A DNA stretch of 64,000 nucleotides from Flammeovirga yaeyamensis (GCF_018736045.1 NZ_CP076132.1:1473501-1537500), one strand, 5' to 3'. Shown: positions 1 through 9,884, numbered from the stretch's first letter. The notes: generated by a model not told the origin, from the sequence alone. A program made the numbers and translations.

Positions 1-260
1 GGGAATTCCAACGCTACAAGTACAACAAGCATAGAGAAAGAAATACCGATCATACCGAATAGCCAAGAATATTTCGATATATCTACATCGTTATATTTCT
101 TAACTAAAATTCTTTTTTCTTCACCTGTTTTCTTTCCTGCAATAATATCAGTTCCCACCTTATTCATAATAAAACGGAATAACTGAATTAGAACTAGGAA
201 AGATACCACCAATATGATGATAACTGGTATAATGCCTAATTTTCCTAAGATACTTATCAT
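1..260 (-). CDS. Partial TonB-like energy transducer, N-terminal part
   Basis: The reading frame opens at an ATG (base 260, minus strand) and runs off the left edge, so only about 86 residues are visible. There is a hydrophobic segment at residues 8-27, a basic cytoplasmic stretch, and a second hydrophobic segment led by DISKYSWLFGMIG and ending VLVALEF. The second part resembles the N-terminus of Bacteroidota TonB proteins, where a short charged stretch precedes one membrane anchor ending near AFEW. Known TonB proteins carry the ExbB/ExbD proton motive force to outer-membrane receptors. The extra first membrane segment is unusual, and the C-terminal TonB domain that would prove the call lies outside the window. 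Confidence 0.5.
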   Translation of the reverse strand, partial: MISILGKLGIIPVIIILVVSFLVLIQLFRFIMNKVGTDIIAGKKTGEEKRILVKKYNDVDISKYSWLFGMIGISFSMLVVLVALEF

Positions 261-497
261 CTGAATACGAATTTAATGCTGCGAATAATCCAAATCTAAT
301 TATTATTCATCGCCCGAAAATACAACTAGATATTTTTATTTACAAAAAAGTAATTGCAAAGGAGCGTTAAAATATCTTATTGACTATTTTGAGGTCAAAA
401 CATTTGATCAACAAATTACGAATGTCACAGTTTCTAAAGTTTAAATTTAACTGTTTTAACAAATAATTGTACTATAAATGCATGATATAGGTGAAGA

Positions 498-1553
498 TTA
501 CATTTTTTCGATCTTCCTAAAAAAATCATGAAGATTTTTGAAATCTTTTTCTGTGTGTGCTGGGAAGTTGGCAATTCGAAAAGTATTGTGTTTCCAAGTC
601 CCATATCCATTCCCTAAAGTAATTCCGTTTTTCTTCGCTTCTTGTTTTATCAAATGCACTTTTTCTTCCGAGGACTTAATACCTAAAACAGTGGGTGAAC
701 GTAAACGTGTTGTAGGCACAATAAAATCATAGCCGAGCTTTTGCATCAACTTTATCAATCGTTCCATCCTGTTTTTTAATTCGTTTTCTACTTTTCGAAT
801 ATGAGGACGTTGTTGAAGTACCTTATTTAATAAATAGATACCTAATATATTAGGTGTATGCGTTGTTTGATGTTTTTGTTGGTTCTTATATATAGAGTAT
901 AAGTTATTATAATGCTTGTCTTCTTGATTTAAATTAGAAAGTGCTTTAGGAGAACAAACCATAATAGCTAGGCCAGAAGGTAAGCCAAAACATTTTTGTA
1001 CACTTGCATACCATAAGTCAGCAGAAAGCCAATCCATATTTATACCCGACATACTACTTGTGGCATCAATAAATATGAGAGGTTTAGAATATCTTTTTCT
1101 TATTTTCTGCAATGTTTTAGAATGAATGAAGGTAGTATTCGATGTCTCACAAGATGTCAAACACAATACATCGGCAGATTTTGCCTCCATTGCATCTAAA
1201 TGATGCAAACTAATAGATCTATGTATAGGGTATTTATATTTCTCTACTTTCTTATTGGTATTGTAATTGGCCCATTTTTCTCCAAATGCACCATTATATA
1301 TATGTATAAATTTTTTTCCTCGAAAAGACTGATCCGTTATTTCCCAACATTCAGTAGCACTTGATGTGAAAAATACCTCATAATTTTTAGGAATCTCTAA
1401 TTTATCTTTCACAGTAGCAATGGTGGTTTGCATCAATTGCATGAACTCATCACTTCTATGATTACATGAAAGAATACCTTCTTCAAAGGCGTCCTGCATA
1501 TATTTATCTATATTGTTTTCTATCTTACTTGGACCGGGATAAAATGAAATCAT
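498..1553 (-). CDS. Class V PLP-dependent aminotransferase (SerC-like)
   Basis: 351 residues, about the length of phosphoserine or alanine-glyoxylate aminotransferases. It begins MISFYPGPSK, like the FNAGPS start of SerC. FFTSSATECWE fits the cofactor phosphate-binding loop, FIDATSSMSG contains the pyridine-binding Asp, and SVQKCFGLPSG carries the likely PLP lysine near residue 187. The sequence is divergent from textbook SerC and has no serine-pathway gene beside it, so the substrate is unclear; phosphoserine aminotransferase is the first guess. It stands alone and is divergent from the transporter at 1703. Confidence 0.8.
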   Translation of the reverse strand: MISFYPGPSKIENNIDKYMQDAFEEGILSCNHRSDEFMQLMQTTIATVKDKLEIPKNYEVFFTSSATECWEITDQSFRGKKFIHIYNGAFGEKWANYNTNKKVEKYKYPIHRSISLHHLDAMEAKSADVLCLTSCETSNTTFIHSKTLQKIRKRYSKPLIFIDATSSMSGINMDWLSADLWYASVQKCFGLPSGLAIMVCSPKALSNLNQEDKHYNNLYSIYKNQQKHQTTHTPNILGIYLLNKVLQQRPHIRKVENELKNRMERLIKLMQKLGYDFIVPTTRLRSPTVLGIKSSEEKVHLIKQEAKKNGITLGNGYGTWKHNTFRIANFPAHTEKDFKNLHDFFRKIEKM

Positions 1554-1702
1554 TTTTTATTTTTTTTCTCAAAGGTAGTATAATTAAAAACAACTTTATT
1601 TAGTTTTGAAGAGACAGAAATCTAAACTTTTCTATTTTTTGACTGTTAACACCTAAAATTTATACTTATATATATAGGTGACGATATAACCTACTTAATA
1701 CT

Positions 1703-2521
1703 ATGACCGAAAGTCAACAACTAATAAAAAGCGAAAATAAACGCCAACTTCTTTTCATATTTCTATGTGGAATTTTTATATCCAATGCCATTGTAGCAGA
1801 AATTATTGGCAGTAAGATTTTTTCACTAGAATCATTTATAGGGGTACAACCTGCTCAGATCGAATTTTTTGGTGATCTAATTTTAGATTTTAATTTATCG
1901 GCGGGAGTAGTATTATGGCCTGTAGTTTTTATTACTACTGATATTATCAATGAGTATTTTGGTAAAAAAGGAGTAAAGGTAGCTTCGTTTTTAACAGCGG
2001 GGTTAATTAGTTATGTGTTTTTCGCTATCTTTTTTGTGACAGAATTACCACCAGCTCAATTTTGGTTAGATATTAATAGTAAGGATACCACTGGAGCCCC
2101 TTTAAATATTGATGAATCCTTTAATATCATATTCATCCAAGGTTTAGGAATTATCATTGGATCATTAGTGGCCTTTCTAATAGGTCAGTTTATAGATGCC
2201 CATACATTTCAGATTATTCGTAGGTGGACAGGAAATAAAAGAATTTGGCTTAGAGCCACAGCTTCTACCTTAATATCTCAATTAATCGATTCTTTTGTGG
2301 TTTTATTCATCGCATTCTATGTTTTTGGTAATTGGCCTATCGATCAGGTAATCGCCATCGGCATTATCAATTACATTTATAAATTTGTCATAGCCGTTTT
2401 TCTCACGCCCTTATTGTATATAGCACATTATATCATAGATGCCTATTTAGGTAAGGAATTTGCTAGAGATACAGCAAATAATGCTGCTAAAACTAATCTT
2501 TTTGCGGATGATCATGTATAA
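1703..2521 (+). CDS. Queuosine precursor transporter (YhhQ/VUT family)
   Basis: 272-residue integral membrane protein with about six hydrophobic segments. The segment FITTDIINEYFGKKG matches the family hallmark (TDxxNEYxG) of YhhQ (DUF165), which imports 7-deazaguanine precursors of the tRNA modification queuosine. A charged N-terminal tail precedes the first membrane helix. There are no queuosine genes nearby. The 150-base leader has a short inverted repeat (caccta/taggtg around 1650-1680), but I could not fit a preQ1 riboswitch to it. Family assignment is firm; the exact precursor carried is inference. Confidence 0.88.
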   Translation: MTESQQLIKSENKRQLLFIFLCGIFISNAIVAEIIGSKIFSLESFIGVQPAQIEFFGDLILDFNLSAGVVLWPVVFITTDIINEYFGKKGVKVASFLTAGLISYVFFAIFFVTELPPAQFWLDINSKDTTGAPLNIDESFNIIFIQGLGIIIGSLVAFLIGQFIDAHTFQIIRRWTGNKRIWLRATASTLISQLIDSFVVLFIAFYVFGNWPIDQVIAIGIINYIYKFVIAVFLTPLLYIAHYIIDAYLGKEFARDTANNAAKTNLFADDHV

Positions 2522-2573
2522 CAGATCAATACATGTTTTTTATTCTAAATGATTAGCCATTAAACTAAATGAA

Positions 2574-2924
2574 ATGACCATGATTTATAATGTTAATTTC
2601 CAAGGGTTATATGATGTATCTGATGGAGATGAAGAATTTTTACTTTCTGTGTTATTAGTGATAGAAAAAAATCTATCAGAATTTCCTAAACAACTACAAG
2701 AGCTTTTGAATGATAACCAGATAATATCATTTACTAAGAAAGCCCATAAATTAAAATCAAGTACTGCTTACTTAGGGCATCACGAATTAGAAGGTTTACT
2801 CTTGATAATGGAAGATGGAAAAGATCTTTCTAAAGAAGTACTGCAGGGGCATTTAAACGAATTTAACTCTATAGTTGAAATAGTTTTAGGCGATGTTCAA
2901 GCAAAAATTGAAGAATTAGGCTAA
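2574..2924 (+). CDS. HPt (histidine phosphotransfer) domain protein
   Basis: 116 residues made almost entirely of one HPt four-helix domain. The motif KKAHKLKSSTAYLG places the phospho-accepting histidine near residue 58, with the usual small residues after it (AHxLKSS). Such proteins relay phosphate between hybrid histidine kinases and response regulators in the cytoplasm. No kinase or receiver gene is adjacent, so the partner is unknown. The start is the ATG at 2574; a second ATG lies two codons later. Confidence 0.85.
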   Translation: MTMIYNVNFQGLYDVSDGDEEFLLSVLLVIEKNLSEFPKQLQELLNDNQIISFTKKAHKLKSSTAYLGHHELEGLLLIMEDGKDLSKEVLQGHLNEFNSIVEIVLGDVQAKIEELG

Positions 2925-3045
2925 TCTTTGGTTTTGTTTTCATATTTCTGATGAACAATAAGATAACTTTCACGTTCTTTGTAAACTAATCCTTTCGGAT
3001 AAATACTGCCGTGTTGGCAGCATGTGTTACATTCTTAATTATAAG

Positions 3046-4095
3046 ATGAAAAAGAATACACCTAATAAAGGGAAGAAAAATTTAAGCCCTTTTAAAAAGT
3101 TTATCAAAAATAAGCCTCAAAAAGAGGAGTTTAGATCTGAACGTTCATCCACTTTCAAAAAGAAAGGACCTAGAAAGAACGAAGAGAAAGAAAAACAAAA
3201 GAAGGAACATAAGCTGAAAACTACAGTTTATAGTCCATTTGAAAAAGGGGTTGAAAAACCTACTTATAATATCAAGAACGTTATTTCTGTTGCCAAGAAA
3301 CTTAAAGAAGACGAAGAAGTTGAAGTAAAGCAAAAATCGGCTTCAACACGTTTAAATAAGTATATTTCTAACGCAGGGGTTTGTTCAAGAAGAGAAGCAG
3401 ACCAGTTAATTGCTGAAGGTAAAATCAAGATCAATGGTAAAGTAGTGACTGAAATGGGCTACAAAGTACAGCCAAAAGATCGTGTTGAATACGAAGGCAA
3501 ATTACTGAAGAAAGAAAAATATGTTTACGTATTACTCAATAAGCCAAAAGGGTTTATCACTACAACTAAAGACCCTCAGGAAAGAAAAACAGTAATGCAA
3601 TTGGTAAAAAATGCCTGTGATGAAAGAATCTATCCTGTAGGACGATTGGATAGAAATACGACAGGTCTATTGTTATTTACCAACGATGGAGAATTTGCTA
3701 CTAAAGTGGCTCACCCATCGAGTAACACTCAGAAAATCTACAGAGTAGAGTTAAACAAACCTTTTGATGAAAAACACGAGGAACGTTTAAGAGATCCTAA
3801 GTTCGAATTAGAAGACGGACCAATTTTCTTAGATGGTTTATCGGTAAACGATGATAATCGTACTGAAATTGGCATCGAGCTTCATTCGGGTAAAAATAGA
3901 ATTGTAAGAAGAATCTTTGAGCATTTCGGATATCAAGTAGATGTGTTGGATAGAACGGTATTAGCCGGTTTAACCAAAAAAGATCTTCCGAGAGGAAAGT
4001 GGAGATATCTTTCCGAAGATGAAATGATTCAATTGAAATATTTATCTGGGTTAAAGAAGACAAAGTCTAAGCCTAAAGGTAGATCAAGAAAATAA
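3046..4095 (+). CDS. rRNA pseudouridine synthase, RsuA/RluB family
   Basis: About 349 residues from the ATG at 3046; an in-frame ATG at 3022 would add eight residues that look non-coding. A Lys/Arg/Glu-rich disordered extension of about 100 residues precedes an S4 RNA-binding domain (TRLNKYISNAGVCSRREAD). The catalytic domain follows, with GRLDRNTTGLLLFTNDG containing the catalytic Asp near residue 202 and later GKNRIVRRIFEHFG. Enzymes of this family isomerise a single uridine in 16S or 23S rRNA. The basic extension is common in Bacteroidota homologues and probably helps RNA binding. A strong terminator follows. Confidence 0.9.
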   Translation: MKKNTPNKGKKNLSPFKKFIKNKPQKEEFRSERSSTFKKKGPRKNEEKEKQKKEHKLKTTVYSPFEKGVEKPTYNIKNVISVAKKLKEDEEVEVKQKSASTRLNKYISNAGVCSRREADQLIAEGKIKINGKVVTEMGYKVQPKDRVEYEGKLLKKEKYVYVLLNKPKGFITTTKDPQERKTVMQLVKNACDERIYPVGRLDRNTTGLLLFTNDGEFATKVAHPSSNTQKIYRVELNKPFDEKHEERLRDPKFELEDGPIFLDGLSVNDDNRTEIGIELHSGKNRIVRRIFEHFGYQVDVLDRTVLAGLTKKDLPRGKWRYLSEDEMIQLKYLSGLKKTKSKPKGRSRK

Positions 4096-4100
4096 AGCAA

Positions 4101-4132
4101 AGAGGATTACAGAAATGTAATCCTCTTTTTTT
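4101..4132 (+). terminator. Rho-independent terminator after the pseudouridine synthase gene
   Basis: A perfect 10-bp stem (agaggattac / gtaatcctct) with a 6-base loop is followed directly by a run of seven T, six bases after the stop codon. Confidence 0.9.
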
Positions 4133-4649
4133 ATTATTTATTAAGATTGAGTACATTTACAATGTTTTTTATAAGGAAAACAATCTATATCTGATAAAAT
4201 TGTAATAAATAGATAGAAAAATTAAAAGTAAACAATTATTAACTTAAACTAATTTACTTTTCCCAACGCTAAACAAAATCCTTCGTTGTAAATATTTATA
4301 TACAAGTTTACATATAGATTAAGAATCAAAAACTAGATAACAAAAGTCATGTATAGAAAGAAAGGTGTTTTCTGGTGACATTTTTTGTTCATCGTTATAA
4401 AAAGATGATCTTCCTTATTAATACATGAGTAATTATAATGTTGTAAATCAAATAATTAGAATAAGATTAATGGGTTTGTAATTGTAGAAATTCACACCCG
4501 AGATGATGAAAATAATAGTTTTATATAAATAACAATTTTCCATTTTGATGATCTAAATCTCATTTTTTTTTCAATTATTATATTATTCTTGCATATAGAA
4601 ATCGAATCGGAATTTATATTCTCATAATTTTTAAAATCTCAGATTTATT
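4133..4649. other. Long AT-rich intergenic region upstream of ppc
   Basis: About 517 bases with no convincing ORF on either strand. It is very AT-rich with several T runs close to ppc. A possible degenerate -7 element (TATTCTTG) lies near 4585-4592, but I find no matching -33 element. The region presumably holds the ppc promoter and leader; no riboswitch or repeat was recognised. Confidence 0.5.
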
Positions 4650-7451
4650 ATGGCTAAAGAAGCTACAAAAGTTACTCCTTTGAGTGCGCTAGAAGTGGTG
4701 AAGAAGCATTTGGGAAAACCTTACGAGGATCTCGAATTTTTGCTTAAGTGTCTTCATGAAGTACTTATGGATAGTGGAGAAGAGGAAATGGCTAACGCTA
4801 TTCCTTGGATTAACGAAACTGCACATGAGTTAAAGAAGTTTGATGTTAAGTATATGCAACTTTACTCCATCGTATTCCAATTATTGAATATGGTAGAAGT
4901 AAACGGAGCTGTACAATCTAGACGTAAAAAAGAAGATAGCCAAGGACTTTCAAGCGTTACCGGATTGTGGGGTGAGAGATTAAAAGCATTAAAAGAGAAA
5001 GGATACACTCAAGAGCAAATTGCTAAAGTTTTACCTTCAGTTAAAGTTGAGCCAGTTTTAACAGCTCACCCAACGGAGGCAAAAAGATCAACTGTACTTG
5101 AGCACCATAGAACTTTATACTTATTATTAGTGCAAAGAGAGAACACAATGTTCACGGAAATTGAGCAACGTTCTATTAACGCACAAATTAAATTAATATT
5201 AGATACTCTTTGGAGAACTGGTGAAATCTATATCGAGAAGCCAGATCTTGCTTCAGAGAGAAGAAACGCTATTCACTATTTAACAAACGTATTCCCTGAG
5301 GTATTACCTATCTTAGATCAACGTTTCCAACAAGCTTGGGGTGAAGCAGGTTTCGATAAAGACTTAATTCACCAAGTAGCTCAAAGACCTCGTGTATCTT
5401 TTGGTAACTGGGTAGGTGGCGATAGAGATGGTCACCCAGGTGTTACTAACGAAGTGACTGAGGAGACATTAAGCATCTTACGTTTGAATGCATTCGTATT
5501 GATCCGTCGTTCTTTATTCAGCTTAGTGAAAAAATTATCTATTGCATGTGATTTAGATCAAGCACCAGAACCACTTCGTAATCGTATCTTCGAGATGGCG
5601 AAAGAATTGGGTCAGTCTGGTAAAGATGCATTAGAAAGAAACGTAGGTGAGGCATTTAGACAATTTGTTAACCTTTGTCTTGCTAAACTTCCTGTTGAAG
5701 TAAAAAGAGAGCACGCGGTTGAATTATCAGAAAGCGAGTTCAGATATACTTATGCTTCAGAATTAAAGGCAGATCTTCAATTACTTCAAGACTCATTAGA
5801 GGCATTTGGAGCGAAGAGAATGTCTTACACTTACTTAAATGAGTCGTTAAGAGTATTAGATACTTTCGGTTTCCACTTAGCGAGATTGGACGTTCGTCAA
5901 AACTCTACTTTCCACGACAATGCAATTGCTCAATTGCTTAACGCATCTTCGTTGGACGGTGATTCATTCTTAACTTGGTCGGAAGAGAAACGTTTGGCAT
6001 TCATGAACAATGAATTGTTATCAAACAGACCGTTTACTCATCCATCGACTAAGCTTCCTAAAGAAGCAGATGCTGTTACTTCTGTTTACAGAGTATTAGC
6101 TAACTATATTGATAACTTCGGAACTGACGGTATTGGTGCATTAATCGTATCAATGACTCGTTCGGTATCTGACCTTGTAGCTGTTTACTTATTGGCTAGA
6201 GAGGCAGGTTTGATGGAGCAAACTCCAGAAGGTTTAGTTTGTAAGCTTCCTGTAGTTCCATTATTCGAAACTATCGAAGACTTAGAAATTAGCCCGCAAG
6301 TAATGCAAAACTTCTTGGATCACCCGATTACGCGTAGATCTTTAGAATATCAAAGAAAACTTGCTGGTAAAGAAAAGCCAGAACAAATGGTGATGGTAGG
6401 TTACTCAGATTCTAACAAAGATGGTGGTATCCTAGCGTCTCAATGGTCACTTCACTTTGCTGAATCAAGATTGTATGAAGTGGGTGATAACAGAGGTATT
6501 GATATCAACTACTTCCACGGTAAAGGTGGTACAATTTCTCGTGGTGCTGGTCCTGCTCACTGGTTTATCCAAGCATTACCTCACGGTGGTGTAAACGGTA
6601 ACATGCGTTTGACTGAGCAAGGTGAGACAATTGAGCAAAAGTACGCGAACAAAATGAACGCTTCATACAACATGGAGTTATTAATGGCGGGTACTATGGC
6701 CAATACAGTTACTGACCGTATGGGTAAGAAATACTCTCACCCAATGGAGAAAGTAATTTCTTGGTTAGCTTCTGAGTCAAGAAACTTCTATGTTGATTTA
6801 TTAGAAGATCCTAAGTTCATCAAATTCTATGGTGAAGCAACTCCAATTGATGCGATCGAGTCATCAAGAATTGGTTCACGTCCAGCACGTAGAACAGGTA
6901 CTAGAACGTTAGCCGATCTAAGAGCAATTCCTTGGGTATTCTCATGGAGCCAAGCTCGTTTCAATATGACGTCTTGGTACGGTGTAGGTTACACATTGGA
7001 GAAACTTTCAAAAGAGCGTCCTGAGGACTTCGCTGAATTGAAAGAAATGATCAACCACGATCCTCTAATCCGTTACGTATTCACTAACATCGATACATCA
7101 TTAGAAGCAACTGATGAGAAGATCATGAAAGAATACGCTGCGATGGTAACTGACAAAGATGTGAAGGATGATATCCTTACTAAAATGTTAGAAGAGTTGG
7201 CAAGAACTAGAAAAATGATGGATACATTGCTTAAGACTTCATTCGCTGAAAGAAGAAGCAACCATTACTACTCTAGTCACTTGAGAGCTGAAGCGTTGAA
7301 TCCACTTCACAAAACTCAGATCAAGTTGTTGAAAAAATGGCGTAAGATGAAAGCGGACGATAAATGTTCTCCAGAAGATGTGGAGGCAGTATTGTTCCAA
7401 TTGCTTACTTCAATTAACGCGATTGCAGGTGCACTTAGAGCTACGGGTTAA
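4650..7451 (+). CDS. ppc: Phosphoenolpyruvate carboxylase
   Basis: 933 residues, slightly longer than E. coli Ppc (883). It catalyses phosphoenolpyruvate + bicarbonate to oxaloacetate, refilling the TCA cycle. All diagnostic motifs are visible: LTAHPTEAKRST with the catalytic His near residue 140, FHGKGGTISRGAGP, GYSDSNKDGG and GSRPARR, plus the C-terminal AGALRATG that matches the conserved AGxRNTG end. Codon usage is clean throughout (GGT, AGA, CGT), as expected for a highly expressed gene. It is a single-gene unit with its own terminator. Confidence 0.98.
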   Translation: MAKEATKVTPLSALEVVKKHLGKPYEDLEFLLKCLHEVLMDSGEEEMANAIPWINETAHELKKFDVKYMQLYSIVFQLLNMVEVNGAVQSRRKKEDSQGLSSVTGLWGERLKALKEKGYTQEQIAKVLPSVKVEPVLTAHPTEAKRSTVLEHHRTLYLLLVQRENTMFTEIEQRSINAQIKLILDTLWRTGEIYIEKPDLASERRNAIHYLTNVFPEVLPILDQRFQQAWGEAGFDKDLIHQVAQRPRVSFGNWVGGDRDGHPGVTNEVTEETLSILRLNAFVLIRRSLFSLVKKLSIACDLDQAPEPLRNRIFEMAKELGQSGKDALERNVGEAFRQFVNLCLAKLPVEVKREHAVELSESEFRYTYASELKADLQLLQDSLEAFGAKRMSYTYLNESLRVLDTFGFHLARLDVRQNSTFHDNAIAQLLNASSLDGDSFLTWSEEKRLAFMNNELLSNRPFTHPSTKLPKEADAVTSVYRVLANYIDNFGTDGIGALIVSMTRSVSDLVAVYLLAREAGLMEQTPEGLVCKLPVVPLFETIEDLEISPQVMQNFLDHPITRRSLEYQRKLAGKEKPEQMVMVGYSDSNKDGGILASQWSLHFAESRLYEVGDNRGIDINYFHGKGGTISRGAGPAHWFIQALPHGGVNGNMRLTEQGETIEQKYANKMNASYNMELLMAGTMANTVTDRMGKKYSHPMEKVISWLASESRNFYVDLLEDPKFIKFYGEATPIDAIESSRIGSRPARRTGTRTLADLRAIPWVFSWSQARFNMTSWYGVGYTLEKLSKERPEDFAELKEMINHDPLIRYVFTNIDTSLEATDEKIMKEYAAMVTDKDVKDDILTKMLEELARTRKMMDTLLKTSFAERRSNHYYSSHLRAEALNPLHKTQIKLLKKWRKMKADDKCSPEDVEAVLFQLLTSINAIAGALRATG

Positions 7452-7481
7452 TACCATAGTCCTATTGCAATTAAAATATAT

Positions 7482-7515
7482 AATCCTTGTCGGCTTGCCG
7501 GCAAGGATTTTTTTG
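7482..7515 (+). terminator. Rho-independent terminator of ppc
   Basis: A stem of about 12 bp (aatccttg, a T-G wobble, cgg, tetraloop cttg, then the complement) is followed by seven T. It lies 30 bases after the ppc stop. Confidence 0.9.
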
Positions 7516-7585
7516 TATTTCATATGGGGATTCGACTATGAATTAGTAACTTCAATAAATCAAGACCCAGAAATAAAAACTATTC

Positions 7586-8374
7586 ATGAAGTTACTTTTA
7601 ATTACCCTGCTACTATTATTATCTATTCTTTCTACAACTAAGGCACAATATTCAGAAACCCTAGTGACAGATCGACCCGGATTAACTTTCTCTCCGAATA
7701 CTTTGGGGAAGAAAGTACTTCAGGTGCAAACAGGTTTAAATACAACAAATAATAATCAGACATCACCAGATTTGGAAGTGCAGTCTTTTCTATCTACTTC
7801 ATTTTTAAGGTATGGTCTATCTGATAAATTTGATATCGAGGCAATGATTGATTTTCGAAACGATCAAATTAATATCAATAATCAACAAGTAGATTCTTTG
7901 GATCTAAGTGGGGTATCAAATACTCAATTGGGTTTTAGATATAATTATACACAAAATGATGGTTGGGTGCCAGCAATTGGTTTTCAAGGAAGGCTAATGT
8001 TGAGAGCTGTATCCAAAGATTATGAACGACCAAATGTAGGAATGGTGTTTAATATCATGACTAGTAATCAAATCAACAATTGGTTGTCCTTCAATATGAA
8101 TATTGGAGCAGTATTGCCAAGAAGGAATGAAGTGGATTACTCTCTACCATCAACCTTTAACTTTGGGATATCTATATCTGAAAAATGGGGGACATTTATT
8201 GAATTATTTGGTAACTTAAATGATTTCGAACCTGGCTTTGATACAGGGTTGTCTTATTACGTCAATAATAATTTGATGCTGGACCTTGGTGGAGGGTATA
8301 CACCTACTGATAATATAGATACTTGGTTTGCAGAAATTGGGTTATCATACCGATATAGTTGGAGGAAAAACTAA
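7586..8374 (+). CDS. Outer-membrane beta-barrel, 'transporter' (Phenol_MetA_deg-like) family
   Basis: 262 residues with a cleavable signal peptide (about residues 1-20, ending TTKAQ). The mature start ETLVTDRPGLTFSP is typical of the PF13557-like barrel family, which begins TDRPG. Alternating hydrophobic/aromatic strands continue to a C-terminal aromatic strand (GLSYRYSW). It should sit in the outer membrane; the family is loosely linked to uptake of hydrophobic compounds, but no substrate can be read here. The following AlkD-like gene starts 6 bases after its stop, so the two are probably co-transcribed. Confidence 0.7.
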   Translation: MKLLLITLLLLLSILSTTKAQYSETLVTDRPGLTFSPNTLGKKVLQVQTGLNTTNNNQTSPDLEVQSFLSTSFLRYGLSDKFDIEAMIDFRNDQININNQQVDSLDLSGVSNTQLGFRYNYTQNDGWVPAIGFQGRLMLRAVSKDYERPNVGMVFNIMTSNQINNWLSFNMNIGAVLPRRNEVDYSLPSTFNFGISISEKWGTFIELFGNLNDFEPGFDTGLSYYVNNNLMLDLGGGYTPTDNIDTWFAEIGLSYRYSWRKN

Positions 8375-8380
8375 ACTAAA

Positions 8381-9097
8381 ATGACAGAAAATATACAAGA
8401 TATACAGCAAGCATTGGAGTCGTTTGTAGAAGAAAAAAAAGTAGTACAACTGCCTATATTCTTTAAAGCTTTTCCTGGAGGTTATGGAGAAGGCGATTTA
8501 TTTATGGGCGTCTCCATGCCCAATATTAGAATTGTAGCCAAAGAAGCTTATCAAGAGTGTTCCATAGAAGAAATACAATACTTATTAAAGCACGATTATC
8601 ATGAAATGAGAATGTGTGGTTTAATTATCATGCTACATCATTACACCAAAAAACTAATTCCTCAAGATGTCATAATTCAATGCTATTTGGATCATTTAGA
8701 TTACGTAAATAATTGGGATTTGGTAGATACATCATGTTATAAGCTTTTAGGCAGATATATCTATGAAGGTAAAATGTCGAATAAAGTTTTGTACGAGTTA
8801 AGTGGAAGTGGACATCTATGGAGAATTAGAGTGGCCATAGTAGCAACAATGTACATGATTAAAAAAGATGATTATACAGATGCTTTTGCTCTTTGTGAAG
8901 AACATTTGTCACACGATCACGATTTGATCCATAAAGCAGTAGGATGGATGTTGAAAGAAATTGGAAAAAGGGATGAGGAGGCAGAGAGAGATTTTCTTGA
9001 TAAGCATTATAAAAATATGTCTCGAACAACCCTTAGGTATGCTATAGAAAAAATGGACGAAAGAGTACGACAAATATATTTAAAGGGAGATGTCTAG
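8381..9097 (+). CDS. DNA alkylation repair protein, AlkD-like HEAT-repeat glycosylase
   Basis: 238 residues, the normal AlkD length. The start FFKAFPGGYGEGDLFMGVSMP matches the family (kTgpGeYgegD.flGv..P). NNWDLVDTS holds the Trp and catalytic Asp that AlkD uses to excise bulky or cationic alkylated bases. The rest is a superhelix of HEAT-like repeats (WRIRVAIVATMYMI, LIHKAVGWMLKEIGKRD). The gene starts 6 bases after the upstream barrel gene; no functional link between the two is evident. Confidence 0.92.
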   Translation: MTENIQDIQQALESFVEEKKVVQLPIFFKAFPGGYGEGDLFMGVSMPNIRIVAKEAYQECSIEEIQYLLKHDYHEMRMCGLIIMLHHYTKKLIPQDVIIQCYLDHLDYVNNWDLVDTSCYKLLGRYIYEGKMSNKVLYELSGSGHLWRIRVAIVATMYMIKKDDYTDAFALCEEHLSHDHDLIHKAVGWMLKEIGKRDEEAERDFLDKHYKNMSRTTLRYAIEKMDERVRQIYLKGDV

Positions 9098-9197
9098 AAT
9101 ATTAAAAACCAATACTTTAAATAATAGATAAAAAGATCCTTCTTCTGTACAATAAAACAATAAAAATGAGGTTATATTTATACAGCACAAAAACGTT

Positions 9198-9884
9198 ATG
9201 AAATCTCTACTGTACATTTACTTTATCTTACTTACAGCAACTACTATTGTTCACGCCCAACATTCACCCGAAGAAATATCAAGGGAATATGTTGCTTATG
9301 CCTATGATCTTATAGATATCAAAGACTATGATCATGCGTTAATCAAAACAGATGAAATCATAGCTCTTCTTCCAAGGAGTACAGCAGAATTGCAGTATAT
9401 CCGAGCGTTGGCACATCACTATTTAGATTTAGATAAGGAAGCTAAACAAGAAGTGGAGGATATGTTTAATTATCCAATGACGGATGAATTAAAACTACAC
9501 GCAGATGAATTGATGGTGCTGATCAATCATGAAATTGATAAAAATAACAATCCTGAATTACATCATGATCATGTATATAACATGGCAGAAGTATCTGCAA
9601 GGTTTCCTGGTGGAATGGGGGAGTTTTATACTTGGTTTCACGGTGCCTTGCATAGTCATGGTATAGATCGAGAAGGTAAAGGACGTGTGTATGTATCTTT
9701 TATTGTGACTGTCTATGGGAAATTAGACGAAGTAAAGATTGTAAAAGGTGTGGATGATACGATCGATTTAAAAGTAGTAGAACTGTTATCAGAATGCCCG
9801 AAATGGATGTGTGCCATGCAAAATGGAAAGCCTGTTGAACAGAAATTAGTATTGCCGCTTAATTTAGAAACCCATCCGTATTAA
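9198..9884 (+). CDS. Secreted protein with C-terminal TonB-like domain
   Basis: 228 residues. A signal peptide (residues 1-20, ending VHAQ) is followed by a helical stretch resembling one or two TPRs (about 25-100). The C-terminal domain (about 135-226) has the Bacteroidota TonB-C pattern: ARFPGGMGEFYTWF, then GRVYVSFIVTVYGKLDEVKIVKG and PKWMCAMQNGKPVEQKLVLP. No membrane anchor is visible apart from the signal peptide, so it is probably periplasmic rather than a classical TonB spanning the inner membrane. Its stop overlaps the convergent regulator stop by 3-4 bases. Confidence 0.75.
   Translation: MKSLLYIYFILLTATTIVHAQHSPEEISREYVAYAYDLIDIKDYDHALIKTDEIIALLPRSTAELQYIRALAHHYLDLDKEAKQEVEDMFNYPMTDELKLHADELMVLINHEIDKNNNPELHHDHVYNMAEVSARFPGGMGEFYTWFHGALHSHGIDREGKGRVYVSFIVTVYGKLDEVKIVKGVDDTIDLKVVELLSECPKWMCAMQNGKPVEQKLVLPLNLETHPY

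Noticed and set aside
498-732. Antisense ORF within the class V aminotransferase
   Set aside because: A shadow of a well-conserved gene; the protein has no domain.
1554-1702. preQ1 riboswitch before the queuosine transporter
   Set aside because: Only a weak caccta/taggtg hairpin is present; the compact preQ1 pseudoknot pattern could not be fitted.
7378-7641. 87-codon ORF overlapping the end of ppc
   Set aside because: It shares bases with the conserved ppc end, the ppc terminator and the next gene's signal peptide; it is out of frame with all of them.
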